From Paenibacillus eucommiae (GTDB taxonomy: Bacteria; Bacillota; Bacilli; Paenibacillales; NBRC-103111), in the NCBI RefSeq assembly GCF_017874215.1, contig NZ_JAGGLB010000028.1, positions 1 to 64,000 of the forward strand: 64,000 nucleotides of DNA. The letters run 5' to 3'. A program made the translations under genes and the position numbers. The first letter of the stretch is position 1. The number at the start of each line of letters is the position of its first letter. Below the pieces are notes generated by a model. It made no database searches, was not told where the DNA came from, and saw only the letters and a list, made by a program, of their open reading frames with translations. Positions 8,333 through 16,866 of the stretch are shown piece by piece.

Positions 8333-9306
8333 AAAATCTATTAGATATTTATTCGCGTAAGAAAAAAGATGTGGCAGCTATAGAAAGAGAGCTGGAGGAA
8401 AGTGTATATTCCGATCACACCATGCTGCGCGAAACTTCCTTGCATTTACTTAAAGCCGGAGGGAAAAGAATACGTCCTGTATTCGTTCTACTTTCTGGGG
8501 AATTTGGCGCGTACAAGCTGGAGACGATGAAGCATATCGCGATTCCTCTGGAGCTTATTCATATGGCTACTCTCGTTCATGACGATGTTATTGATGATGC
8601 ACATACAAGGCGCGGCCAGCTGACGGTTCGTTCGAAATGGGATAACCGGGTCGCCATGTATACGGGAGACTACATTTTGGCCAAAGCACTTGGTGTAGTA
8701 ACCAAAATTGCGAATCCAACCGTGCATCAAATTATGTCCAAAGCAATGGTTGAGATGTGCATCGGCGAGATGGAGCAAATCCGTTTCTTTTTCAATTCCG
8801 AGCAGACCGTGCGTGATTACCTGCTGCGGATCAAGCGGAAGACAGCTTTGTTAATCGCAATTAGCTGCCAGCTGGGAGCCATGGCTTCAGAAGCGCCGGA
8901 CTGGATTAGCAGCAAGCTGTATACATTTGGCTATAACGTCGGTATGACCTTCCAGATACGCGATGATATCCTTGATCTGTGTGGAACTGAGAAGCAGATC
9001 GGAAAGCCGCCTGGCAGCGACATTAAACAGGGCAACATTACACTTCCCGTCTTATTCGCTTTGCAGGATCCTGCTTTGAAGCCAGCATTGCTTCAGGAGC
9101 TTGCACGCATTCAGCAGCATGATGGGCAGACAGATATAAGCCGGTTTTTGGACATGATCCGCAGCAGTGGTGGTGTGGAAAGAGCTTCAGCATTGTCGCA
9201 AAAATATATTCAAAGAGCGATATCTGCACTTGAAGGGCTGCCCGATATAAGGGCCAAGAAGGACCTTGTTGAAATCGCTTATTTCATTGGCAACCGTTCT
9301 TACTAG
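8329..9306 (+). CDS. hepT: Heptaprenyl diphosphate synthase component II
   Basis: The catalytic subunit (325 residues) of the trans-prenyltransferase. Both aspartate-rich motifs are present: LVHDDVIDDAHTRRG (first DDxxD) and QIRDDILDL (second). The GGKRIRP motif that binds isopentenyl diphosphate lies near residue 45. ATG overlaps the mqnA stop in an ATGA arrangement, so translation is likely coupled. It works with HepS. Confidence 0.96.
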   Translation: MKNLLDIYSRKKKDVAAIERELEESVYSDHTMLRETSLHLLKAGGKRIRPVFVLLSGEFGAYKLETMKHIAIPLELIHMATLVHDDVIDDAHTRRGQLTVRSKWDNRVAMYTGDYILAKALGVVTKIANPTVHQIMSKAMVEMCIGEMEQIRFFFNSEQTVRDYLLRIKRKTALLIAISCQLGAMASEAPDWISSKLYTFGYNVGMTFQIRDDILDLCGTEKQIGKPPGSDIKQGNITLPVLFALQDPALKPALLQELARIQQHDGQTDISRFLDMIRSSGGVERASALSQKYIQRAISALEGLPDIRAKKDLVEIAYFIGNRSY

Positions 9307-9412
9307 GTGAAGCCAATGGGCTAAGCTTGGATTAGTTATTGTGTATTTAACCTAACTCTAGTACACTAGAAAATGGTGAAATAAAACTCAATATTTGGAG
9401 GCATTAATCGTA

Positions 9413-9856
9413 ATGGAAAAAACATTCCTAATGGTCAAACCCGATGGCGTTCAACGCGGCTTGATCGGAGAAATCGTGAAACGTTTCGAACAAAAAGGTT
9501 TTCAATTGGTAGCAAGCAAGCTTATGGTCATTTCCAAGGAGCAGGCGGAAGCTCACTATGCTGAGCATAATGGAAAATCCTTCTACGATGAGCTGGTACA
9601 ATTCATTACTTCCGGACCGGTGTTTGCCATGGTTTGGCAGGGAGATCAAGTCATCACCCTTTCCAGAATTTTAGTTGGCAAAACAAACACACTGGATGCT
9701 CTTCCAGGAACGATCCGTGGCGATTTCGCTTTACATACGGGTATGAACCTGATTCACGGTTCGGATTCTCCAGAGAGTGCAGAACGTGAAATTGGTAATT
9801 TCTTCAAGCCTGAAGAAATCATCGAGTATAAACAAACAATCCAAGATTGGATTTAA
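9413..9856 (+). CDS. ndk: Nucleoside diphosphate kinase
   Basis: A 147-residue enzyme that moves the gamma phosphate between nucleoside di- and triphosphates through phosphohistidine H115 in NLIHGSDS. The length and the opening [17 protein letters not shown] are typical. The start is ATG 9413; GGAGG upstream fits it, and the frame's earlier TTG overlaps that site. It sits between hepT and cheR, as in B. subtilis. Confidence 0.97.
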   Translation: MEKTFLMVKPDGVQRGLIGEIVKRFEQKGFQLVASKLMVISKEQAEAHYAEHNGKSFYDELVQFITSGPVFAMVWQGDQVITLSRILVGKTNTLDALPGTIRGDFALHTGMNLIHGSDSPESAEREIGNFFKPEEIIEYKQTIQDWI

Positions 9857-9867
9857 GGTGGCGGAGA

Positions 9868-9899
9868 ATGATAAGGGCCGATGTCCTTATCATTTTTTC
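9868..9899 (+). terminator. Terminator after ndk
   Basis: ATGATAAGG (9868-9876), 7-8 base loop, CCTTATCAT (9885-9893), then a T run. Confidence 0.92.
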
Positions 9900-9976
9900 T
9901 TTTTTAGCAGGCAGGAATTTCTGTTTCCCGCACAGAATCATTATATCCAGCACGTTTGCCGAGGTGGGAGCACAGA

Positions 9977-10762
9977 GTGGAAGACAAAGACTTTTTATTT
10001 TTTATTAAAAAAATTAAGGATGTAACATCCATCGATTTGGCCCAGTACAAAGAGGCGCAGATGAAGCGGCGGCTAACAACGCTCAGAATGAAACGGGGCT
10101 ACGATACCTTCGCCGCTTTTTTTGATGCGATGATGAAAGATAAGGTTTTATTTTATGAATTTCTGGACCGTATGACGATTAACGTCTCTGAATTTTGGCG
10201 TAACCCTAATCGTTGGGAAATTGTCGAGCAGCGGTTTTTACCAGAAATGATTCGTAAGAATCGCAGACTTAAGGTATGGAGTGCTGCTTGCTCTACGGGT
10301 GAGGAGCCTTACACCCTAGCCATGATTCTTGCGGAGCAGGGAGTTCTTGCAGAATCGCAGCTGCTGGCAACCGATATAGATGATGGAGCCATTGAGAAGG
10401 CACGCAAGGGCATTTATTTGGATAGGGCTTTGCGTGAGGTTCCCGATAAATATGTGAAGAAATATTTTCGCCAAGATCAAGCGTCAACATTTCTGGTGGC
10501 GGATGAATTGAAACGGGCTGTTAGATTTCAAAAGCAGAACCTGCTCGTCGACACATTTGATTCAAATTTTGATTTAATTGTGTGCCGCAATGTTATCATT
10601 TATTTTACTGAAGAAGCGAAACATATTTTATACCAGAAGTTTTCCAAAGCTTTAAAGCCAGGCGGTCTTCTGTTCGTTGGATCCACAGAGCAGATTTTTT
10701 CTCCCGGGCAGTATGATTTTGAGCCAGCGGATACGTTCTTTTATCGCAAAAAAGGAATCTGA
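9977..10762 (+). CDS. cheR: Chemotaxis protein methyltransferase CheR
   Basis: Methylates glutamates of chemoreceptors using SAM. The 261-residue protein has the helical N-terminal CheR domain, the SAM-binding SAACSTGEEPYTLAM motif and the C-terminal CRNVIIYF motif. The start is GTG 9977, preceded by GAGGTGGGAG; the earlier TTG 9956 lacks a ribosome site. No other chemotaxis gene is present, the same isolated position as in B. subtilis. Confidence 0.95.
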   Translation: MEDKDFLFFIKKIKDVTSIDLAQYKEAQMKRRLTTLRMKRGYDTFAAFFDAMMKDKVLFYEFLDRMTINVSEFWRNPNRWEIVEQRFLPEMIRKNRRLKVWSAACSTGEEPYTLAMILAEQGVLAESQLLATDIDDGAIEKARKGIYLDRALREVPDKYVKKYFRQDQASTFLVADELKRAVRFQKQNLLVDTFDSNFDLIVCRNVIIYFTEEAKHILYQKFSKALKPGGLLFVGSTEQIFSPGQYDFEPADTFFYRKKGI

Positions 10763-10850
10763 TCATTGCAGGGTCTAGGGTCTGTCATGTATAACATCTT
10801 CCATAAATTCCTATACTAAGCTTATTGTCTAGATATATAGGAGGGTTTTT

Positions 10851-11015
10851 ATGGACAAGAGAAAAGTGATATCCGCTTATCGCAAGGGGATTATCACGAT
10901 TCAGGAATGCGCGCAAATATTAGGAATCGATTCGGTGCAGATTATGGGCATGATGAACGATCCCCAAATGGCGGAGCTTCCAAGGGTTATTCAAAAGCAG
11001 CCTATGCACGGCTAA
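10851..11015 (+). CDS. Small conserved-looking protein, 54 residues
   Basis: Begins MDKRKVISAYRKGIITIQE and continues CAQILGIDSVQIMGMM, which looks like a short helix-turn-helix or anti-terminator-like fold. A strong AGGAGGG ribosome site lies 6-7 bases before ATG 10851, and a terminator follows 28 bases after the stop. It sits alone between cheR and aroC. I do not recognise a family. The ribosome site and tidy boundaries make a real gene likely. Confidence 0.7.
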   Translation: MDKRKVISAYRKGIITIQECAQILGIDSVQIMGMMNDPQMAELPRVIQKQPMHG

Positions 11016-11042
11016 AGAATTCCAGGTGTCCGGCGGTATCAG

Positions 11043-11091
11043 ACACGCTTTCGTTAGGCTGGAAACAGCTTATTCGAAGGGCGTGTTTTTT
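11043..11091 (+). terminator. Terminator before the aro-trp cluster
   Basis: ACACGC at 11043 pairs with GCGTGT ending near 11087, with inner TTCG/CGAA and GCTG-GAAA-CAGC pairs, then a T run. It separates the small ORF from aroC. Confidence 0.85.
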
Positions 11092-11103
11092 GTATGCGTG
11101 CAG

Positions 11104-11132
11104 TTGCCAAACCACTTAAGCTATACTATAAT
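11104..11132 (+). promoter_or_regulatory. Sigma-A promoter for aroC-aroB-aroH
   Basis: TTGCCA (11104-11109), exactly 17 bases, TATAAT (11127-11132). It lies 84 bases upstream of aroC and just after a terminator, so it probably starts the aro-trp supra-operon. Confidence 0.7.
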
Positions 11133-11216
11133 GACAAAAGATACTTACATGCACCAAAGCGCTAAAGTGTTTGTGGCGAAAAGGTGACCTGGAGCTAGAA
11201 GGAAGGGGTAATTGAT

Positions 11217-12380
11217 TTGAGATATTTAACAGCAGGAGAAACGCACGGCCCGCAGCTTACTACTATTATAGAGGGCTTTCCAAGTAATGTGACCCTTAAC
11301 TTCGATGAACTGAATTTTCAGCTGCATAGACGTCAAAAAGGTTACGGCCGCGGACGGCGCATGCAGATCGAGAAAGATACTGCACAAATTGTCGGTGGCG
11401 TGCGTCATGGCAAAACAACAGGTGCTCCAATTGCTCTGGTTGTTGTTAATAATGACTGGAAGCATTGGACCAGTGTGATGGGCATTGAGCCAGTGGAAGA
11501 TGATAGTGAAGGCAAACGCAGAGTAAATCGCCCGCGTCCTGGACATGCGGATTTGAACGGCGGTCTTAAATATAACCAAAAGGATTTGCGCAACATTTTG
11601 GAGCGTTCCAGCGCCAGAGAGACGACAATGCGCGTTGCTTGTGGTGGCGTGGTTCGCCAATTGCTGGCTGAATTTGGAATCAAAGTGGCCGGACAGGTTA
11701 TTCGTATCGGCGAGGTAGAGGCTAAGCGTGAAGAGCTCGCCATTGACGACCTGATCAGAATTACCGAAGAATCTCCGGTACGCGTTGTGGATAAGGAAGC
11801 TGAAGCCAAGATGATAGCTGCTATCGATGCTGCCAAGGATGATGGAGATACACTCGGCGGGATCGTTGAGGTCATCATTGAAGGTGTGCCTGTTGGTTTG
11901 GGCAGCCATGTTCAATGGGATCGTAAGCTGGATGGCAGAATCGCCCAAGCGGTGTTGTCGATCCAGGCTTTCAAAGGTGTAGAGTTCGGCATTGGCTTCG
12001 AAGCGGCAGAGCGCCGCGGATCTCTTGTTCATGACGAAATTCGTTATACACCAGAAGGCGGCTTCCACCGTGCTACCAATCGCGCAGGAGGCTTTGAAGG
12101 TGGCATGACAACAGGAGAGCAGATTGTGGTTCGTGGCGTTATGAAGCCAATATCTACCCTCTACAAGCCGCTTCAGAGCGTTGATATCGATACGAAGGAA
12201 GTATTCACAGCACAAGTGGAAAGATCAGATACATGTGCAGTGCCTGCGGCCGGTGTCATTATGGAGAATGTGATTGCCTGGGAAGTGGCACAGGCCTTTA
12301 TGGAAAAATTCGGCGGAGATTCGCTCGAGGAAATCCGCAGCAATCTAGCCAGTTATTTGAAGCAAGTGGAGAACTATTAA
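11217..12380 (+). CDS. aroC: Chorismate synthase
   Basis: Converts EPSP to chorismate using reduced flavin. The 387-residue length is standard. The signature GETHGPQL near the N-terminus and the arginine-rich [12 protein letters not shown] flavin/substrate segment are visible. The start is TTG 11217, with GAAGGAAGGGG upstream. The aroB start follows the stop by one base. In B. subtilis this gene has been called aroF. The step before it (aroA) is not in the window. Confidence 0.97.
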   Translation: MRYLTAGETHGPQLTTIIEGFPSNVTLNFDELNFQLHRRQKGYGRGRRMQIEKDTAQIVGGVRHGKTTGAPIALVVVNNDWKHWTSVMGIEPVEDDSEGKRRVNRPRPGHADLNGGLKYNQKDLRNILERSSARETTMRVACGGVVRQLLAEFGIKVAGQVIRIGEVEAKREELAIDDLIRITEESPVRVVDKEAEAKMIAAIDAAKDDGDTLGGIVEVIIEGVPVGLGSHVQWDRKLDGRIAQAVLSIQAFKGVEFGIGFEAAERRGSLVHDEIRYTPEGGFHRATNRAGGFEGGMTTGEQIVVRGVMKPISTLYKPLQSVDIDTKEVFTAQVERSDTCAVPAAGVIMENVIAWEVAQAFMEKFGGDSLEEIRSNLASYLKQVENY

Positions 12381-12381
12381 G

Positions 12382-13476
12382 ATGAGAGAGCTCACGGTTG
12401 ATTTGGGAGACAGGTCCTATCCGATTTATATCGGGTCAGGTGTCCTGGAGGACATAGCCGCGTATTTCGATCGGCATAAGCTTAGCAAAATATCTCCGCT
12501 GCTCGTCGTCACCGATTCCTCGGTGGCGGCCCATCACCTCAGTCCGGTGATGGAACGCTTGCAGCGGGGGGGCTACCCGGCGGTATCCTACGTCGTTCCC
12601 GCCGGAGAAGCCTCCAAATCCCTCGCGCAGCTCGAGGGAATCGTCACGGCCGCCCTGGAGGCGGGCCTTGATCGCAAGTCTGCGATCATCGCCCTGGGGG
12701 GCGGCGTCGTAGGCGATCTCGCCGGCTTCGCCGCGGCTAGCTTTATGCGCGGGATCCGCTTCGTGCAGATCCCGACAACGATCCTTGCCCACGACAGCAG
12801 TGTCGGCGGCAAAGTTGGGGTCAACCACCCGATGGCGAAGAATATCATCGGGGCATTCCATCAGCCTGAGCTGGTGCTGTATGATACCTCGACGCTGCTC
12901 ACACTGCCGATTCGAGAGGTGCGCGCAGGCTTATCTGAGATGATTAAGCACGGTCTCATCTGGGACGAAGCCTTCGTTGCCTGGATAGATGAGCATGCTG
13001 GCGAGCTTCTTTCCCTGGATGAGAAGGCGCTGGAATATGGTCTGTACGAGGGCTGCAAGGTTAAGGCAATCGTCGTTTCCCAAGATGAGCATGAGAATGG
13101 ACTGCGGGCAATTCTCAATCTGGGCCACACGCTCGGCCATGCCCTTGAAGCCGTTGCCGGTTACGGTGAGCTGCTGCACGGTGAAGCCATTTCCATTGGT
13201 ATGGTAGGCGCTGCGAAGTTGGCTGAAGACTTTGGTTACGCATCGCATATATATACAGAAACGAAACGTATATTCGAGAAATTCGGATTGCCAGTAACGA
13301 TTCCGTCGCAATTAAATACGGATCGTATCATAGATGCCATGATGCATGACAAGAAATTTAAAGAAGGTGCAATGGTTTATATTGTTCCTACGGCAATAGG
13401 GAAAGTGGAAATCCGCAAAGATGTTACCGTAGAGCAAATAAGGAAGATCATAGCACATTTGAAGGAGGATATTTAG
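12382..13476 (+). CDS. aroB: 3-dehydroquinate synthase
   Basis: Second step of the shikimate pathway: closes DAHP into 3-dehydroquinate with NAD and a divalent metal. It has 364 residues. The GGGVVGDLAGF nucleotide motif, the PTTILAHDSSVGGKVGVNHP segment and the metal-binding HxxxH-like LNLGHTLGHALE are present. A markedly GC-rich stretch covers about 12430-12870 compared with its surroundings. It is one base after aroC, so the two are probably cotranscribed. Confidence 0.97.
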   Translation: MRELTVDLGDRSYPIYIGSGVLEDIAAYFDRHKLSKISPLLVVTDSSVAAHHLSPVMERLQRGGYPAVSYVVPAGEASKSLAQLEGIVTAALEAGLDRKSAIIALGGGVVGDLAGFAAASFMRGIRFVQIPTTILAHDSSVGGKVGVNHPMAKNIIGAFHQPELVLYDTSTLLTLPIREVRAGLSEMIKHGLIWDEAFVAWIDEHAGELLSLDEKALEYGLYEGCKVKAIVVSQDEHENGLRAILNLGHTLGHALEAVAGYGELLHGEAISIGMVGAAKLAEDFGYASHIYTETKRIFEKFGLPVTIPSQLNTDRIIDAMMHDKKFKEGAMVYIVPTAIGKVEIRKDVTVEQIRKIIAHLKEDI

Positions 13477-13479
13477 TTT

Positions 13480-13863
13480 ATGTGGGTTCGGGGAATACGC
13501 GGTGCGACGACTGTTGAACATAATGAGGAGCAGGAAATTCTCGCTGCGACATCGGAGTTGCTTAATGCCATTATTTCAGCAAATGATTTTAATCCGGATG
13601 ACCTTTGCTCGGTATTCATAACGGTTACGGAAGATATTACAGCTACTTTCCCGGCCAGGGCTATCCGTCAATTAAGCGGATGGGATCTGGTTCCTCTGAT
13701 GTGTTCACTTGAAATTCCGGTTGAGAACAGTTTGCCCAAGTGCATCCGTCTGATGGTGCTGGTCAATACGGACAAGGGTCAAGCAGAAATGCATCATATT
13801 TATTTGAAAGCAGCCCAGGCTCTCCGCCCGGATATTGTGAAATTGACAAATTCATCGCTTTAG
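13480..13863 (+). CDS. aroH: Chorismate mutase, AroH type
   Basis: A 127-residue monofunctional chorismate mutase of the trimeric AroH class, which makes prephenate for tyrosine and phenylalanine. MWVRGIRGATT carries the active-site arginine 7, and the length equals the B. subtilis enzyme. ATG 13480 has an AAGGAGG ribosome site at the end of aroB. The trp promoter overlaps its last codons, as in B. subtilis. Confidence 0.96.
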   Translation: MWVRGIRGATTVEHNEEQEILAATSELLNAIISANDFNPDDLCSVFITVTEDITATFPARAIRQLSGWDLVPLMCSLEIPVENSLPKCIRLMVLVNTDKGQAEMHHIYLKAAQALRPDIVKLTNSSL

Positions 13864-13872
13864 TAGTATATT
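13843..13872 (+). promoter_or_regulatory. Internal promoter of the trp operon
   Basis: TTGACA (13843-13848), an 18-base spacer and TATATT (13867-13872) overlap the end of aroH. Transcription should start near 13880, placing the TRAP triplets at the very 5' end of the leader. B. subtilis has its trp promoter in the same place. Confidence 0.75.
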
Positions 13873-13886
13873 GATAACAGATGAGT

Positions 13887-13954
13887 GAGTAGAGCAGAGT
13901 ACAGTAGAGTTTAGATGAGATGAGTCGAGCTGAACAGAGAACGATGGAGATTAG
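13887..13954 (+). promoter_or_regulatory. TRAP-binding site in the trp leader
   Basis: On a strict 5-nt grid from 13887 to 13952 there are 14 triplets, of which 11 are (G/T)AG. GAG lies at 13887, 13892, 13897, 13907, 13917, 13922, 13927, 13937 and 13947; TAG lies at 13912 and 13952. The other three are CAG, GAA and CGA. Eleven triplets match the eleven subunits of TRAP. mtrB is in the same window. A further GAG at 13883 and TAG/GAG at 13959 and 13963 are off the grid. Confidence 0.93.
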
Positions 13955-13974
13955 GAATTAGTGAGCCTTATTGC

Positions 13975-14026
13975 ATTATCAGCATATATGTTAGCTTGTA
14001 CGTTAACATGTAGACGGACTGATAAT
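13975..14026 (+). promoter_or_regulatory. Central stem of the trp leader
   Basis: ATTATCAG (13975-13982) pairs with CTGATAAT (14019-14026), enclosing ATGTTA (13988-13993) paired with TAACAT (14004-14009). It lies between the TRAP site and the terminator and probably brings them together in space; its role is inferred. Confidence 0.55.
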
Positions 14027-14151
14027 ATTAGGTAAACGCGCCCGCCTTTTGAGGTTCGCGCATCTTTTTTACCGTTGGGCTATTATTTTCGCATTTTCAT
14101 GTTCGTTTATTCCTTTGACGACGGTCTTATTATTTACTACTGATAACAACC

Positions 14152-14178
14152 GCCTCTACTTCGGTAGAGGCTTTTTTT
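14152..14178 (+). terminator. trpL: trp attenuator (Rho-independent terminator)
   Basis: GCCTCTAC (14152-14159), loop TTCG, GTAGAGGC (14164-14171), then seven T residues, 32 bases before trpE. Two copies of AGTAGAG in the TRAP site (13888-13894 and 13903-13909) are complementary to CTCTACT at 14154-14160. An antiterminator pairing blocked by TRAP is therefore possible. A weaker hairpin with a T run lies at about 14037-14071. Confidence 0.9.
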
Positions 14179-14210
14179 GTTGCTCGTCTGCTGAGAGGGG
14201 GATGTTGACT

Positions 14211-15761
14211 ATGTATACACCTGAAATCCAAGAAGTGATAAGGCTTGCCAAGAGTTACAATCTGATTCCCGTAGTGCGGCATTTACTGGCTGACACGGAA
14301 ACTCCGATTCGCGTTTTTCAGCATTTATATCAAGAGCCGCGGGCTTTCCTGCTGGAAAGTGTAGAGGGTGGCGTGAAATGGGCTAGATATTCGTTCATAG
14401 GCTCAGATCCTTTCCTGATGATCAGAGCAAAGAACGGGCAGACAGAAGTGCAGACCAAGGGAGAGACAACAACGACTTCAGAGAAGCCTATTGAAATATT
14501 GAAAGCCTATCTGCGTTCCTACAGAAGTCCTCAGCTTGCGGACCTGCCTCGCTTCACAGGCGGTGCGGTTGGATTTTTCGGCTATGACTTATTGCAGTAT
14601 TATGAGAAGCTGCCCGCTCACCGCGTTGATGATTTGCAAATGAACGATATCCAGTTTATGTTTTGTGACCAGGTTATTGCATTTGACCATTTTAAACAGC
14701 AAATTAAAGTTATCGCGAATGTGCATGTGCCGGATTTTGCTACGGATGCGGAAATCATTGAGGCCTATCATCAAGCCTGCGCCAAAATCGACGCTACCAT
14801 TGAAAAGATTAAACGTCCATTAGGCCATGAAACGATGACCCACAATCCGATCACACCGGACCAAGAGCTGGGAGAAATCAACTCTAATATTAGCAAGGAA
14901 ACATATATCGAAAATGTTGAAAAGGCCAAAGCTTATATTCGAGCCGGCGATATTTTCCAAGTTGTGCTGTCGCAGCGCTTTGAGATTGAGACAGAAGTAT
15001 CCCCGTTGCATGTTTACCGTGTGCTGAGGACGATGAATCCTTCTCCTTATATGTATGTGCTGAAAATGGATGATGAGGTGATCGTTGGCACATCCCCTGA
15101 ACTGCTCGTCCGAGTGGAAGAGGAGAAGGTGGAGACGAGGCCGATTGCCGGTACACGGCCGAGGGGAAATACGCCTGAGGAGGATCTGGAGCTGGAGAAG
15201 GAGCTTCTGGCTGACGAGAAAGAGCGGGCAGAGCACTTGATGCTGGTTGATCTGGGACGCAATGATCTGGGGCGTGTCTCCGAATTCGGCAGCGTGAAAT
15301 GTGATACGTTTATGGAAATTGAACGCTATTCTCATGTCATGCATATTGTTTCGAACGTTACCGGTAAAATTGCCAAGGATAAGGATTTCTTTGACGCACT
15401 GCTGTCCTGCATGCCTGCAGGTACGGTTTCCGGAGCCCCCAAGCTTAGAGCGATGGAAATTATCGCCGAACTGGAGCAGGAGGCACGCGGAGCATATGCA
15501 GGCGCCATAGGCTATCTGGGATTTTCGGGCAATCTGGACACTTGTATTACGATCCGGACGATTATTTTCAAGCATGGTAAAGCCTATGTGCAAGCTGGAG
15601 CGGGAATTGTGTGGGATTCCGTACCGGAAAAGGAATATGAAGAAACGGTCAATAAAGCAAAAGCGATGCTCAAATCGATTCGGATGGCCGAAGCTATGTT
15701 CAGTGCAGCGCCAAAACCTGTCAGCGATATCAATAAGGATTATTACATCAATACGTTATGA
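14211..15761 (+). CDS. trpE: Anthranilate synthase component I
   Basis: Makes anthranilate from chorismate together with a glutamine amidotransferase. It has 516 residues. The tryptophan feedback motif LLES is at residues 47-50, and the C-terminal chorismate-binding domain holds the PIAGTRPRG and CMPAGTVSGAPK motifs. ATG 14211 lies about 9 bases after GAGAGGGGG; ATG 14202 touches that site, and a longer frame into the leader is rejected. The partner trpG is not in the operon, as in B. subtilis, where it lies in the folate cluster. Confidence 0.97.
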   Translation: MYTPEIQEVIRLAKSYNLIPVVRHLLADTETPIRVFQHLYQEPRAFLLESVEGGVKWARYSFIGSDPFLMIRAKNGQTEVQTKGETTTTSEKPIEILKAYLRSYRSPQLADLPRFTGGAVGFFGYDLLQYYEKLPAHRVDDLQMNDIQFMFCDQVIAFDHFKQQIKVIANVHVPDFATDAEIIEAYHQACAKIDATIEKIKRPLGHETMTHNPITPDQELGEINSNISKETYIENVEKAKAYIRAGDIFQVVLSQRFEIETEVSPLHVYRVLRTMNPSPYMYVLKMDDEVIVGTSPELLVRVEEEKVETRPIAGTRPRGNTPEEDLELEKELLADEKERAEHLMLVDLGRNDLGRVSEFGSVKCDTFMEIERYSHVMHIVSNVTGKIAKDKDFFDALLSCMPAGTVSGAPKLRAMEIIAELEQEARGAYAGAIGYLGFSGNLDTCITIRTIIFKHGKAYVQAGAGIVWDSVPEKEYEETVNKAKAMLKSIRMAEAMFSAAPKPVSDINKDYYINTL

Positions 15762-15789
15762 GCCTATTAAATCGAAGCTTACGAACAAA

Positions 15790-15808
15790 GTTTTCCTTCG
15801 GAAAACTC
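15790..15808 (+). other. Short hairpin between trpE and trpD
   Basis: AGTTTTCC-TTC-GGAAAACT forms eight perfect pairs with no T run, just before the trpD AGGAGG. It could stabilise or tune the message at the junction; otherwise unexplained. Confidence 0.5.
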
Positions 15809-15825
15809 TAAGGAGGAACCAAGTA

Positions 15826-16866
15826 ATGAGTACACAATTTTCGATTCAGCATGCTCTATCCAAGGTGATTGCTAACGGTCATCTGGGGCGCGATGAGGCT
15901 CGTGCGGTAATGTCCGGGATTATGGAAGGAGCTGCAACTCCTGCGCAGATTGGCAGCCTGCTGACGGCGCTGCGGATTAAAGGCGAGACGCTTGATGAAA
16001 TAACGGGGTTTGCAGAAGCGATGCGAAGCAAGGCATTGCCTATCGAGGTTTCCAAGGGAAACCTTCTGGACACTTGTGGAACGGGTGGCGATGGCGCGGA
16101 GACCTTCAACATCTCAACGGCCTCTGCGCTCGTAGCCGCTGCTGGAGGCATTCGCGTAGCGAAGCATGGGAATCGTGCCATGTCGAGCAAGAGCGGCAGC
16201 GCTGACGTGCTGGAAGCCCTTGGCGTCCATATCGCACTAAGTGCAGAGCAAACGGCAGCTTGTCTGGAGAAGGTGGGCATTTGCTTTATGTTTGCCCAGT
16301 CTTATCACCAATCCATGAAGTATGCCGCTGGCCCGCGCAAAGAGCTTGGTTTCCGAACCGTTTTCAATCTACTGGGACCACTCACTAATCCGGCAGGCGC
16401 TGACCGGCAGGTGTTGGGTGTGTTCGATCGCGATAAAACTGAAGTCGTTGCAGAAGTTCTGCAGGCGCTTGGCCTTAAACGGGCATTAGTCGTCGCCAGT
16501 CTGGATGGACTGGATGAAATCAGCATTTCTGCCCCAACCAAAGTGACGGAGCTTAAGGACGACCAGATTCGCACTTATGAGCTGACACCCGATGATTTGG
16601 GACTGCGGGCCACTTCGATTAAAGATGTCGCTGGTGGTGATGCTGGCATGAACGCTGAAATCATTCATCGCATATTTTCGGGAGAGCGTGGGGCATACAG
16701 GGATATTGTACTTGCAAACGCTGGAGCTTGCTTCTATGTAACAGGGCAATGCACTACGCTGCAGGAAGGCGTGAAATTCGCCGCAGCGGCCATTGATAGT
16801 GGGAAAGCCACTGCAAAGTTAGAAGAATTAGTCCAATTTACGGGAGAGCTGAGCCATGTTTCTTGA
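15826..16866 (+). CDS. trpD: Anthranilate phosphoribosyltransferase
   Basis: Joins anthranilate to phosphoribosyl pyrophosphate. It has 346 residues with the PRPP-binding DTCGTGGDGAETFNIST segment and the KHGNRAMSSKSGSADVLEALG motif. The start is ATG 15826, five bases after AGGAGG at 15811-15816 plus spacer. Its end overlaps the start of trpC by 11 bases. Confidence 0.97.
   Translation: MSTQFSIQHALSKVIANGHLGRDEARAVMSGIMEGAATPAQIGSLLTALRIKGETLDEITGFAEAMRSKALPIEVSKGNLLDTCGTGGDGAETFNISTASALVAAAGGIRVAKHGNRAMSSKSGSADVLEALGVHIALSAEQTAACLEKVGICFMFAQSYHQSMKYAAGPRKELGFRTVFNLLGPLTNPAGADRQVLGVFDRDKTEVVAEVLQALGLKRALVVASLDGLDEISISAPTKVTELKDDQIRTYELTPDDLGLRATSIKDVAGGDAGMNAEIIHRIFSGERGAYRDIVLANAGACFYVTGQCTTLQEGVKFAAAAIDSGKATAKLEELVQFTGELSHVS

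Noticed and set aside
9777-10025. 82-residue frame between ndk and cheR
   Set aside because: It overlaps the ndk end, the terminator and the cheR start in another frame.
11226-12215. 329-residue minus-strand frame opposite aroC
   Set aside because: Composition shadow of aroC on the same codon phase; no ribosome site and no recognisable domain.
14049-14210. Possible N-terminal extension of trpE or leader peptide reading into the attenuator
   Set aside because: It begins at TTG without a ribosome site, runs through the terminator hairpin and is unlike any TrpE N-terminus. TRAP control does not need a leader peptide.
14820-15593. 257-residue minus-strand frame opposite trpE
   Set aside because: Antisense shadow of a well-supported gene.
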